Shown here piece by piece: positions 33,275 through 43,110 of a DNA stretch of 64,000 bases (within the stretch, counting starts at the first letter, position 1; each line of letters starts with the position of its first letter). A program made the position numbers and the translations under genes. This DNA is from Ursus arctos (taxonomy: Eukaryota; Chordata; Mammalia; Carnivora; Ursidae): positions 6,763,001 to 6,827,000 of the forward strand of contig NW_026622897.1 of the NCBI RefSeq assembly GCF_023065955.2. The letters run 5' to 3'. The notes beneath the pieces are model-generated. The model searched no databases. It was given only the letters and a program-made list of their open reading frames with translations, and had not been told where the DNA came from.

Positions 33275-33785
33275 TGGCAGAAGACTGTGTGCTGAGACCA
33301 GCAGTCCAGGTGAGACATGGGGGTGGTTTGAAGCAGATGGTAGGGGTCAGATGGCACAGCAGAGGGAGATATACAACATATTGGATATTCTGCATGATTT
33401 CCTGATGGATTAGATAAAGAATATGAGAGAAAGAGGGGTGTTCAAGAATTCCAGTGTTTGGTGCCTGAGCAACTGGAAAGATGAGGTTAACATTAACTGA
33501 GACAGAGACAGAGAAGGCTACAAACAGAGCAGACTTGAGCCTGGGGGAGGAAGGAAAGATCAGGAGTTCAGTTTTGAACACATTGACTTGATGGGACTAT
33601 TGGACATCCAAGTGGCGATATCAAGTAGGCCTTTGAAAAGACGAGTCTGGAGCCCAGGAGAGAGAGGTTTGGGATGAGGTATAAATTTGGGAACAGTCAA
33701 CACATAAGTGTTATTTAAGCCGGGGAACTAGATGAGGTCATCAAGGGTATGACTATAAATAAAGGAGAGAAAGGATCGATATCCA
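33275..33785 (+). mobile_element. L2, second half of the split element
   Basis: 'GAGTTCAGTTTTGAACACAT', 'TATTGGACATCCAAGTGGCG', 'AGACGAGTCTGGAGCCCAGG' and 'GGTATAAATTTGGGAACAGT' are strong L2 signatures that directly follow the part seen before 32240. Confidence 0.82.
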
Positions 33786-33789
33786 GGGG

Positions 33790-34465
33790 TTTATACACGT
33801 AATCCCCAAACATTTATTGCTTTCTAAAGAGAATATAGTGGGTTTATTCATAATTGCCAAGATTTGGAGGTAACCAAGATGTTTTTCAGTAGGTAAATGG
33901 TTAAACAAACTGGGGTACATGCGGACAAGGAAACATTGCTCAGAGCTAAAAGGAAGTGAGCTATCAATTCATGAAAAGACATGGGGTAATCTTAAATGCA
34001 TATTATTAAGTGAAAGAAGCTAATCTGAAAAGGCGACGTATTGTATGATTCCAACTGTATGACATTCTGGAAAACACAAAACTGTTGGCACAGTATAAAG
34101 ATCGCTGCTTGCCAGGGGTTGGGGGGAGGGAGGAAAGGCCTGAATAAGCAGAGCACAGAGGAGTTACAGGGCAGTGAAATGACTCTGTACGATACTATAA
34201 CATTTGATAATATGTCATATATTTGTCCAAACTCATAGAATGTGCAACACCAAGAGTGAGTCCTAATGTAAACTGTGGACTTTGGGTGGTAAAGATGTGT
34301 CAATATAGGTTCATCAATGATAGCAAATGTACCATCAGGAGGGGGTTATCGATAATGGGGAAGGCTGTGCATGTGTAGGGTCAGGGGGGTTATGGGAAAT
34401 TTCTGTACTTTCCACTCAATTTGGCTATGAACCTAAAACTGCTCTTTAAAAAGTTCAGAAAAAAA
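33790..34465 (+). mobile_element. L1 3' end (L1MC-L1ME-type)
   Basis: Ordered matches to the end of ORF2 and the 3' UTR: 'ATTCATAATTGCCAAGATTT', 'AAGTGAAAGAAGCTAATCTG', 'TGTATGATTCCAACTGTATG', 'TAGGTTCATCAATGATAGCA' and 'TGAACCTAAAACTGCTCTTT', then an A-rich end. The 65-80 residue frames across it are relics or antisense. Confidence 0.88.
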
Positions 34466-35472
34466 GAGAGAGTGAATATTATCATAAGAGAAATGTTCCA
34501 TTTACATCAAAATTTTAGTTCTGATAAACTGAACAATATTCTACAGAGAATACTTATCTCCTAAAGATACTCAGAGAAGAAGAGAGGGAGACTAGTAATG
34601 CTGAATATAGCACTTGCTTTAAAACTAAATTCTCCATCTTTTTAAAATGTCACTTGTTTATAAGATAACTAGTGTCTCATACTGGCCTGAACTGTCCTGG
34701 ATTTTACTCCTTGTCCCAGGTGGCTCTCTGACTTGGATTCTAACCTGGATCATGTCTAATGAGCCCTGCCAAAAGCAACCTAATTCTAGGACACAAATGT
34801 CAATCTCATCTTATGATTGGGAATCTGAAGTCAGAAATAGAGAAAAAGGAAGGGAATATTTTTACAGATTTTCACATAGTAGACAATAGTAGATGTGTAG
34901 TCAACATTTGTTAAGAGAATATAGACATATAGTTGATAGTAATTCAATGATTCAAAGAATGTGTTTATTAATTTGTAAAGTGAGTGAACTGCCCAGCTTA
35001 TACTCAAAGCTTGTTTTCTTACTAAATTTGACCTTGGTGGTTGTACATCTCTAGGCTTTCTTAATTTCATGCCAGGAGGATATGTTGCCTTGGGTATTTA
35101 TCTAACATTTAAATTTATTTTAAACATCCTTAAACGTAGTCCCTCTTGTTTTCCCATTATTGTCAATAATGTCATCATTCTGTTCTTATGTCACAGTATG
35201 TGTGGAGCTCCAGGTACCCTGACAGTGTAGCAAAGAGTTTAACTCAAGAGACTCTTGAGCAACAGAAGGCAAAGTTGTGGCATTAGCCAACAGAACACTT
35301 GTTCCCAAAACTGTTCCATCTATGGCCTAATTCACCAAGAAGTCTCAAGTCATTAGTTAAAGTGCAGAATTTCAAAGTCTTTGAGGGAGAGAACAGGTGT
35401 TTGCTTTAAAAAAAAATCTTAATAAAAAATTAATTTGAGATGAATCATACACATACCAATAAAGGCCAGAAC
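34466..35472. other. Unassigned 1 kb
   Basis: AT-rich, with no recognised repeat family, exon or RNA gene. Confidence 0.4.
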
Positions 35473-35488
35473 TGTAAAACTTCTTTTA

Positions 35489-35690
35489 TTTTATTTTTTT
35501 TTAAGGATTTTATTTATTTATTCGACAGAGATAGAGACAGCCAGTGAGAGAGGGAACACAAGCAGGGGAGTGGGAGAGGAAGAAGCAGGCTCATAGCGGA
35601 AGAGCCTGATGTGGGGCTCGATCCCATAACGCCGGGATCACGCCCTGAGCTGAAGGCAGACGCTTAACCACTGTGCCACCCAGGCGCCCC
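35489..35690 (-). mobile_element. Bear-type young SINEC, reverse orientation
   Basis: Poly(T) end first, then a body complement ending 'GTGCCACCCAGGCGCCCC'. A perfect 16-base duplication, TGTAAAACTTCTTTTA, is at 35473-35488 and 35691-35706. Confidence 0.98.
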
Positions 35691-35706
35691 TGTAAAACTT
35701 CTTTTA

Positions 35707-36063
35707 AAAAAAAATAGGAAAATATCTTCTGTGACCTTAGGAGTAAGCCAACATTTCTTAAAAGGGACAAAAAAAATGCATTACTAAACTATTAGTAAAT
35801 TGGATTTCATCAAAGCTTAAAATTTCTACTTTTTAAAAAACATCATTAAAAAATAAATAGGTAAATCACAGATAAGGAGAAAAATATACTCATGGTATCA
35901 GTATATAGACAGACTATATTTGTATCCAAAATATAAAAATATCCCCCAAAACTCAACAATAAAAAATTACCAACTAAAAATTGGGCAGAAGATTTAAATA
36001 GTCACTTAAGGAAAGAAGATACATGAATGGTCAATAGGCCCATGAAAAATTGCCCAATGTCAT
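35707..36063 (+). mobile_element. Old L1 ORF2 relic, left part
   Basis: 'AATTGGATTTCATCAAAGCT', 'TTGTATCCAAAATATAAAAA' and 'ATTGGGCAGAAGATTTAAAT' match the distal part of L1 ORF2 on the plus strand. It breaks at a younger L1 insertion and continues at 38101. Confidence 0.82.
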
Positions 36064-36411
36064 CAAAGAAATTCTTTTTTTTTTTTTCTAGTTCTGTAAC
36101 CTGCTTTTCTTTTTTTTTTTTTCTTTTTTCTTTTTAATGATTTTTTATTATATTATGTTAGTCACCATACATTACATCCCTGGTTTCCGATGTAAAGTTC
36201 GATGATTCATTAGTTACGTATAACACCCAGTGCACCATGCAATACGTGCCCTCCTTACTACCCATCACCGGTCTATCCCATTCCCCCACCCCCCTCCCCT
36301 CTGAGGCCCTCATTTTGTTTCTCATAGTCCATAGTCCCTCATGCTTCATTCCCCCTTCTGATTACACCCCCTTTCTTTATCCCTTTCTTCCCCTACCGAT
36401 CATCCTAGTTC

Positions 36412-37014
36412 TTATGTTCCATAGATGAGAGAAATCATATGATAATTGTCTTTCTCTGCTTGACTTATTTCACTTAGCATTATCTCCTCCAGTGCCGTCC
36501 ATGTTGCAGCAAATGTTGAGAATTCGTTCTTTCTGATAGCTGAGTAATATTCCATTGTATATATGGACCACATCTTCTTAATCCAGTCATCTGTTGATGG
36601 GCATCTCAGCTCCTTCCATGATTTAGCTATTGTGGACAATGCTGCTATGAACATCGGGGTGCATATGGCCCTTCTCTTCACTACGTCTGTATCTTCGGGG
36701 TAAACACTCAGTAGTGCAATGGCTGGGTCATAGGGTAGCTCAATTTTTAACTTTTTAAGGGACCTCCACACTGTTTTCCAGAGTGGCTGTACCAACTTGC
36801 ATTCCCACCAACAATGTAGGAGGGATCCCCTTTCTCCACATCCTCTCCAACAATTGTTGTTTCTTGCCTTGTCTATTTTTGCCATTCTAACTGGCGTAAG
36901 GTGGTATCTCAGTGTGGTTTTGATTTGAATTTCCCTGATGGCTAATGATTTTGAACATTTTTTCATGTGTCTGTTAGCCATTTGTATGTCTTCATTGGAA
37001 AAGTGTCTGTTCAT
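36412..37014 (-). pseudogene. L1 ORF2 C-terminal fragment (200 residues open)
   Basis: The frame covers the C-terminal region of the L1 ORF2 protein. It starts at [17 protein letters not shown], includes [13 protein letters not shown], the [17 protein letters not shown] cysteine-rich stretch near residues 71-90, a [13 protein letters not shown] block, WIKKMW and the terminal [18 protein letters not shown]. Being open over 200 codons it is much better kept than the other L1 relics here. The element lacks the endonuclease and most of the reverse transcriptase, so it cannot act. Confidence 0.9.
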
Positions 37015-37197
37015 ATCTTCTGCCCATTTTTTGATTTGTTTATTTGTTTCTCGTGTATTGAGTTTGAGAAGTTCTTTGTAGATCTTGGATACCAGTCTTT
37101 TATCTGTAGTGTCATTTGCAAATATATTCTCCCATTCCGTGGACTGCCTCTTAGTTTTTTTGATTGTTTTCTTGGCTGTGCAGAAGCTTTTTATCTT

Positions 37198-37397
37198 GGG
37201 GCACCTGGGTGGCGCAGTCGTTAAGCATCTGCCTTCGGCTCAGGGCATGATCCCGGCGTTCTGGGATCGAGCCCCACATCAGGCTTCTCCGCTAGGAGCC
37301 TGCTTCTTCCTCTTCCACTCCCCCTGCTTGTGTTCCCTCTCTCACTGGCTGTCTCTCTCTGTCAAATAAATAAAGAAAATCTTAAAAAAAAAAAAAA
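37198..37397 (+). mobile_element. Bear-type SINEC inserted in the young L1
   Basis: Head GGGGCACCTGGGTGGCGCAG and consensus body, with a CAAATAAATAAAGAAAATC tail and A17. A perfect 14-base duplication, AAGCTTTTTATCTT, is at 37184-37197 and 37398-37411. It cuts the L1 ORF2 frame. Confidence 0.97.
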
Positions 37398-37564
37398 AAG
37401 CTTTTTATCTTGATGAAGTCCCATAAGTTCATTTTATCTTTTGTTTCTCTTGCCTTTGGGGATGTGTCATGAAAAAGGTTGCTTTGGCCAATGTCGTAAA
37501 GGTTGCTGCCTATGTTCTCCTCTAGAATTTTGATGGATTCCTGTCTCACATCGAGGTCTTTCAT
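37382..37564 (-). pseudogene. L1 ORF2 fragment next to the SINE
   Basis: A 60-residue frame, [19 protein letters not shown] onward to [13 protein letters not shown], is L1 ORF2 (region after the reverse transcriptase core). It ends in a poly-Phe read-through of the SINE poly(A) tail. It was joined to the fragment at 36412-37014 before the SINE arrived. Confidence 0.85.
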
Positions 37565-37611
37565 CCATTTGGAGTTTATTTTTTTGTATGGTGTGAGAGA
37601 TTAGTCAAGTT

Positions 37612-38100
37612 TCATTCTTTTGCATGTAGCTGTCCAATTTTCCCAGCACCATTTATTGAAGAGACTTTTTTCCACCAGATGTCTTTTCCTGCTTTATCAA
37701 AGATTAGTTGCCCAAAGAGCTGAGGGTCCATTTCTGGGTTCTCTATTCTGTTCCATTGGTCTATGTGTCTGTTTTTGTGCCAGTACCGTGCTGCCTTTGT
37801 GATCACAACTTTGTAGTACAGCTCGAAATCTGGCATTGTGATGCCCCCAGCGTTGTTTTTCCTTTTCAGCAGTTCCTTGGAGATTCGGGGCCTTTTCTGT
37901 TTCCATACAAATTTAAGGACTATTTGTTCCAGTTCTTTGAAAAATGTCCTCGGTATTTTGATCGGGATAGCATTGAAAGTGTAGATTGCTCTGGGTAGCA
38001 TGGACATTTTAACTAAGTTAATTCTTCCGATCCATGAGCATGGAATATTTTTGCATCTTTTTATGTCTTCCTCAATGTCTTTCAAGAGTGATTTATAGTT
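37612..38100 (-). pseudogene. L1 ORF2 fragment at the truncated 5' end
   Basis: Residues from [15 protein letters not shown] through [35 protein letters not shown] and [19 protein letters not shown] are L1 ORF2 distal to the reverse transcriptase. The open frame continues to 38142 only by running into antisense old L1, so its first 15 or so residues are artefactual. A frame break near 37600 separates it from the next fragment. Confidence 0.88.
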
Positions 38101-38870
38101 CAAGGAAATTCTAATTAAAACCACAATGAGACGGCATTTCAACTACACTAGAATGGCTTAATCAAAGACTGGCCACACCAAATATTGGTGAGGATGGGAA
38201 GCAACTAGAACACTCATACACTCATACAACTAGAACACTCATACAAAACGGTCCAACTACTGTGGAGGACTCTCTGGCAGTTACTCAGAAAGGAAGATGC
38301 CTATTGACCTCTGAACCAGTAATTCTACTCCTAGGTATTTACCAAAGAGAAGCAAAATTACGTTTTCATACACATGCATACTTTGATAAGAATGTTTATG
38401 GAAACCTTGTTTATAACAGCCAAATACTGGAAATAATCCCAAATATCCATTAACAGAAAAAGTAGAAAAGCAAACTGCGGTGTATTTATACAATGGAATA
38501 TTACTCAGAAATAAAAAGGAACAACTACTGACACAAGCGACGACATGCATGAATCTCACAGTCATGACGTTGAGTGAAAGAAACCAGACACAACAGGATA
38601 CATCCCATGTGTTTCCATTTAAATGATGTCTTAGGCATCAACTGGGATCAAAGAAAGCAGACACCTCTGGGAAAAAGTGGAATTGACTGGAAGGGGTGAT
38701 GATGGAATTTTCTGAGGTCACAGCAGCATTCTGTATCTTATTTTGCCCGGTGGTTCAATGGGTAAATGCAACTGTAGAAACTCAATGAACTGAACCCTTA
38801 AGATCTGAGCATGTTAGTGTATGTACATCGTGTAACAATTTTTAAAATGTGACTTTTGAAAAAAATAGAA
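38101..38870 (+). mobile_element. Old L1 relic, right part with 3' UTR
   Basis: It continues the L1 broken at 36063: 'CTAATTAAAACCACAATGAG', 'GGTGAGGATGGGAAGCAACT', 'TTTATAACAGCCAAATACTG', 'CAATGGAATATTACTCAGAA' and 3' UTR-like sequence to about 38870. A short internal duplication (about 38202-38245) repeats AACTAGAACACTCATAC. Confidence 0.86.
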
Positions 38871-39055
38871 AGCTAGAATAAAACTGGAAGAAAACGTCCT
38901 TTATTTGATAATGAGTATGTTCCTGCAACCCAGCAATCATACTTAACTGAGAGACATTAGAAGCATTCCCATTAAATTCAGACATAAAACAAGGATTTTG
39001 AATACTACTTCTATTCAGCATAATCCTGGAAATGCTTGTCAGACATTCCAAAAAA

Positions 39056-39240
39056 GGGGCACCTGGATGTCTCAGTCACTTAAGCATCTGCCTTCGGCTC
39101 AGGTCGTGATCCCAGAGTCCTGGGGTGGAGCCCCCTTGGGTTCCCTGCTCAGCAAGGAGTCTGCTTCTCCCTCTGCCCCTCCCCGCACTAGTGCTCTCAC
39201 TCTCTCTCTCTCAAATAAATAAATAAAATCTTTAAAAATA
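39056..39240 (+). mobile_element. SINEC copy, intermediate age
   Basis: GGGGCACCTGGATGTCTCAG head, 'CTTCGGCTCAGGTCGTGATC', a 'GTCTGCTTCTCCCTCTGCCC' body and a CAAATAAATAAATAAAATC tail. No unambiguous duplication. Confidence 0.92.
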
Positions 39241-39824
39241 ATAATAATGACAATATTTCAAAGAAAGAAAAAAGTATAAATTTTAGAAAAGAAAAGAAAA
39301 ACTTCCCATTTGCTAATGATTGTATAACTAGAAAATTAAAGAGAGTAAGCTGAAAACCTATTAGAACTAACAGGAATTTTAGTAGGAGGGTCAGACATAA
39401 GATCAATACACAAAAAACCAATTTCATTTCTAATTCCTTAATAATTTCAAAACATAATGAAAAACTATTCCTTTCACAGTAGAATCAAAACTACAAAATA
39501 GCTATGAGAAAACCTGTCAAGAAAAACAAAACGATGAAGAAATAATAAGAAAGAAGGAATTTTTTTTTAAAGACCAAAATAAATGCAAACTTTGTAAGTT
39601 TCTGGTTGGAAAAACTCAAAATTGAGAGAAATACCCGTTTCCCAAATAATCCATAAATTCAGGATAAAGGATAAAACTTAAACAAGAATTTCATGAATCT
39701 TAAACTTTATGCTAAATTTCATATGATGAAGAAAATACACGATAATAGCCAAGATTAAAAAAATATATATAAGAGGATAAGGCTCTCCCAGATATTCTCT
39801 GAAATACTTTGAAGCTATCATAAT

Positions 39825-39915
39825 TACATTATATATAGCTATCGTAATTACATTATATATATAATTATATATATATAATTACAATTATATATATAATTAC
39901 ATTATATATAGATAA
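39825..39915. repeat. Degenerate AT-rich tandem repeat
   Basis: ATTACATTATATATA-type motifs recur several times with small changes, making local self-complementary sequence inside the old L1. Confidence 0.85.
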
Positions 39916-40279
39916 ATAAAACAGAATAAAAAGTCCAGAAGCAGACTTACATATAAATAGAACTTCAGTATATTCCATACAAGTAGCAGCAGAATCAAGA
40001 GAGGATATCTTCATTGAACAAAGAACACTAGAATAAATATCTATATTTGGAAAAAATAAAGTAAAACTAGACCCTTGTTTCAAATTATACACAAAAAATC
40101 ACAGCAAATGTAATAGAGAGCTAAAGGTAAAAAACAAATTTAAAAATTAGAATAAAAAAATCCAAAAATAATCAGATTTATAATCTTAAAATTGAAAATG
40201 CCCTCATAGGTTATAAAACACCAGAATTCAAAATGGGAAAGAATGATTGATTTAACTAAATAAAGCTTAAAAACTTCTT

Positions 40280-40474
40280 TTTTTTTTAAGATTTTATTTA
40301 TTTATATGACAGAGAGAGAGACAGCCAGCGAGAGAGGGAACACAAGCAGGGGGAGTGGGAGAGGAAGAAGCGGCTCCCAGTGGAGGAGCCCGATGTGGGG
40401 CTCAATCCCAGGACTCTGGGATCACGCCCTGAGCCCAAGGCAGATGCTTAACGACTGAGCCACCCAGGCACCCC
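40280..40474 (-). mobile_element. Bear-type SINEC, reverse orientation
   Basis: Poly(T) first, then a 'TTAAGATTTTATTTATTTAT' tail complement. The head complement ends GCCACCCAGGCACCCC. A 17-base duplication with one mismatch, AAGCTTAAAAACTTCTT and AAGTTTAAAAACTTCTT, is at 40263-40279 and 40475-40491. Confidence 0.96.
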
Positions 40475-41219
40475 AAGTTTAAAAACTTCTTAATGATGAA
40501 ATTGACCATAAATGAAGTGAAAAGACAAAGTGGTAGAAAATAATAGAACACAAAACAAATAGAGAATTAATATCCAATCTATGTACAAATCAAAGATAAG
40601 ACGTAATTGGCAGAACTATAAATGGCCAATGAAAACCCATCAAAAGTTGTCTAACCTCACTAGTAATCAAGGCAATAAATATTAGTGTAATATTCTATTT
40701 CTTCCATCAGATTAATAAGAATTTAAAAGATTTATAATACCTACTATAAGCAAGGATGCAGAAAAATAGGCACTGTTAATAGATAAATTGGTAAACTCTT
40801 TAGAAGGGAATTGGATAGTACTTAATGAAGTTTTAAATACATGTACTTCCGGTCCAGCTATTATATTTCTGAGAATTTATTTTGCAGAAATTTTGTCCAT
40901 GTGTACAAATAAATATGCATTATAATCTTCATTCAGGACTATCCAAAACATTTAAAAATGGAACTACATATTAATAAGGGAATTAATAAGGGAATGGTTA
41001 AATCAACCACACAGCAGTCATACGGAATACTCATGCAACTATTACCAAAATGAGGCGGACCAGATTTTCTGACGTACAAAAATCTCACATGCATAGTGCA
41101 GTTTGTAAAGCAATGCATATAGAATGAGCCCATTTACACATTAAAATATATATATTTATCATGTAAATGTTTAGAAGAAGACGGGAGTCTGTGCTTCAAA
41201 ATTTTATTTATTTTTTTAA

Positions 41220-42370
41220 GGGAAAGCAGAGTTTATTGAGGATATATATATATAGAGAGAGATGAACAGAACGTCTGGGAGACTTGGAAAGGAAAAGACC
41301 ATGAGTCTTGTCTTTGCATGGGGTTGGGGGCTTTTATTAGCAATTGTGGTCTGGTGCGCATGTCCTCTTAGGCATCTAGGAACTGGTCAGAACAAGAGCA
41401 GGGCTTAGGTGTCCTTCATAAGTCATGCATTCCCTGAAGTCAGGGGTCTTGGTGTCAAGGTGTTTGCAGTCGGTGGTCTCGGAGAACATTTATGATGACC
41501 TTATTCCTTGGATGTTATCTATTGTGCTGAAGACTCCAAAGATATCAAAATCTCTTTATCCCTTACAAGGAGGATATATGCTATTTGCATGACAAGGCAT
41601 GTGGGATGGGGATGCAGGCCCTAGCAAGAACAGAAGCCAGAGGAAAGGAAAAAAAAAACAAAAACAAAACGGCTTTTTTATGGGGTTCCTTCAGTTTCCC
41701 TGTCTTGTTTCCCCCATAGGTTTTTTATCCTCCTTATTTTTTTTTTTTTTTTTTTAAAGCACAAGCAGAGGGAGGGGCAGAGGGAGAGGGAGAAGCAGGC
41801 TCTCCACTGATCAGGGAGCCCAACGTGGGTCAGGGCTCCATCCTAGGACTCTGGGATCATGTCCTGAGCCTAAGGCAGACGCTTAACCGACTGAGCCCCC
41901 CAGCCACCCCTATCCTCCTTGTTCTTCAGGGATGTTCAGAGGTTACTTCTGAGAAGGGTAATAGGAGTAAGGACGGAGAACTTTTAACATTTTGTTCTGT
42001 TGGAATCTTTGATTAGGTTACACCTCTTTTATTAGATTGGACTCTGAAATGGCTGCTGTTCCACCATTTTGACCTACAAAAGTGAAAGCTTCCTAAGACT
42101 CAGTTTAATAGAATTTTTTATGTGTGGCCTCTGTAATTTAAGAAGTGGGTAAGAAAAGAAGTAAAGAACAGAGTATGTAAACACTTCCTTGGGATGGAGT
42201 TAAGTGAACAGCATTAGCCAGGACTCTCTCAGGATTTAGGAGAAACTGTCTGAGAAGAGGCAGTGCTCAGTCATGGCTCGGTTAAAATGGCTGCCCACTC
42301 TCCCTGCTGTCCTTTCTGCTGTTTGTCCACTGGTTTTAGTTTTATAACCTCAGTGTTGGAGAGACAGGCC
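41220..42370 (-). mobile_element. Possible LTR-type element
   Basis: On the minus strand an AATAAA signal (complement at 41232-41237) lies close to the right-hand LTR-like end. Upstream are sequences such as 'AAAATGGTGGAACAGCAGCC' that look like retroviral U3. The composition differs from the L1 on the left. I see no gag, pol or env and cannot name the family, and the left and right limits are guesses. Confidence 0.35.
41736..41910 (-). mobile_element. Older SINEC, reverse orientation
   Basis: A T22 tract is followed by a GA/GGGA-rich body complement, then 'CGCTTAACCGACTGAGCCCC'. The 10-base duplication TATCCTCCTT is at 41726-41735 and 41911-41920. The AATAAA part of the tail is lost. Confidence 0.93.
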
Positions 42371-42744
42371 CTCTTGCCTTCTCCCTGACCCTGCAATCCT
42401 GCCTATTGAGTGGGACAATGGTCTCAGCAATGTATTCCTATGTGGACACATCTTGACATTTTTATACACTATAAATAAAAATTCCACATTTTACAAGCAG
42501 CTCTGAGAAATGTGATAGTCACTATTTCTACACCTCCATAGGTATTTTCTAAAATCATCCTGAGTTCTGTGGCAAATTACTGTAAAAACAATCACCCAGG
42601 CATCTTTTTTTTTCTTTGCCATTACTGAAAACCCCATTAGCAATCTTATTTGAATAGACTGAGCCTTTTCCTGTAACCATTGCAAACAATTTTAAATCAA
42701 TCTACTTTTTTCTTAATAGAATATATAGTTGTCAAAAGCTTCAT
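42371..42744. other. Unassigned AT-rich stretch
   Basis: No repeat or exon recognised. Confidence 0.4.
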
Positions 42745-43110
42745 TTATTTTTCTTTTAAAAAAAAACATGCTTTTTTATGATCCTTGCACTGATTTACTG
42801 AGAATATATAATCTTAGTTTTTAAAAAAAGAAGCTCTCCTAGTCTTTTCAAAGATGACAGGTATAATAATTCACTTTTTAAAATTTTACCAAAGTAAATT
42901 TGAATAAGGTCTGTAGGTTAGATAATAGTATTAGATGGGTGTTGATTTCCTAATTTTGATAATTGCTCTGTGGTTATGTGGTAGCAATGTTCTTGTTTTT
43001 AGGAAATACACACCAAAGTATTTAGAGGTAAAGGATCATTATATCTTCAACTTACTCTAAAACATGTCGGGGGGGAAAATTATGACATGCACATAGAGAG
43101 AGAACGATAA
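42745..43110 (+). mobile_element. Ancient L1-like 3' end
   Basis: 'TTGATTTCCTAATTTTGATA', 'GGTTATGTGGTAGCAATGTT', 'AAATACACACCAAAGTATTT' and 'AACTTACTCTAAAACATG' repeat the 3' pattern seen at about 33060-33190, so both belong to one old family (I suspect L1ME). Confidence 0.6.

Larger units (their letters stand above)
36076..38100 (-). mobile_element. Young carnivore L1, 5'-truncated, split by a SINE
   Basis: On the minus strand it holds the distal ORF2, a 3' UTR and a poly(A) end (poly(T) at 36075-36087). Flanks CAAAGAAATTCT (36064-36075) and CAAGGAAATTCT (38101-38112) are a 12-base duplication with one mismatch. Without the internal SINE the L1 is about 1.8 kb, a fraction of a full element of about 6 kb. 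Two A tracts separated by about 20 non-L1 bases at the 3' end suggest a short transduced segment. Divergence is low compared with the old L1 around it. Confidence 0.93.
38880..41180 (+). mobile_element. Second old L1 (L1M/ME-type), split by two SINEs
   Basis: 'TTAGAAGCATTCCCATTAAA' near 38957 and 'TAGAAAATTAAAGAGAGTAA' near 39330 mark mid ORF2. Distal ORF2 follows near 40580-40960 ('TCACTAGTAATCAAGGCAAT') and 3' UTR-like sequence runs to about 41180. Two SINEs (39056-39240 and 40280-40474) interrupt it. An AT-only expansion lies at 39825-39915. It is a separate element from the one ending at 38870. Confidence 0.72.

Noticed and set aside
36412..38142. Reverse-transcriptase-related open frames that might be an active element
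   Set aside because: Only the distal ORF2 remains, cut by a SINE and a frame break. The endonuclease, the catalytic reverse transcriptase core, ORF1 and the 5' UTR are absent.
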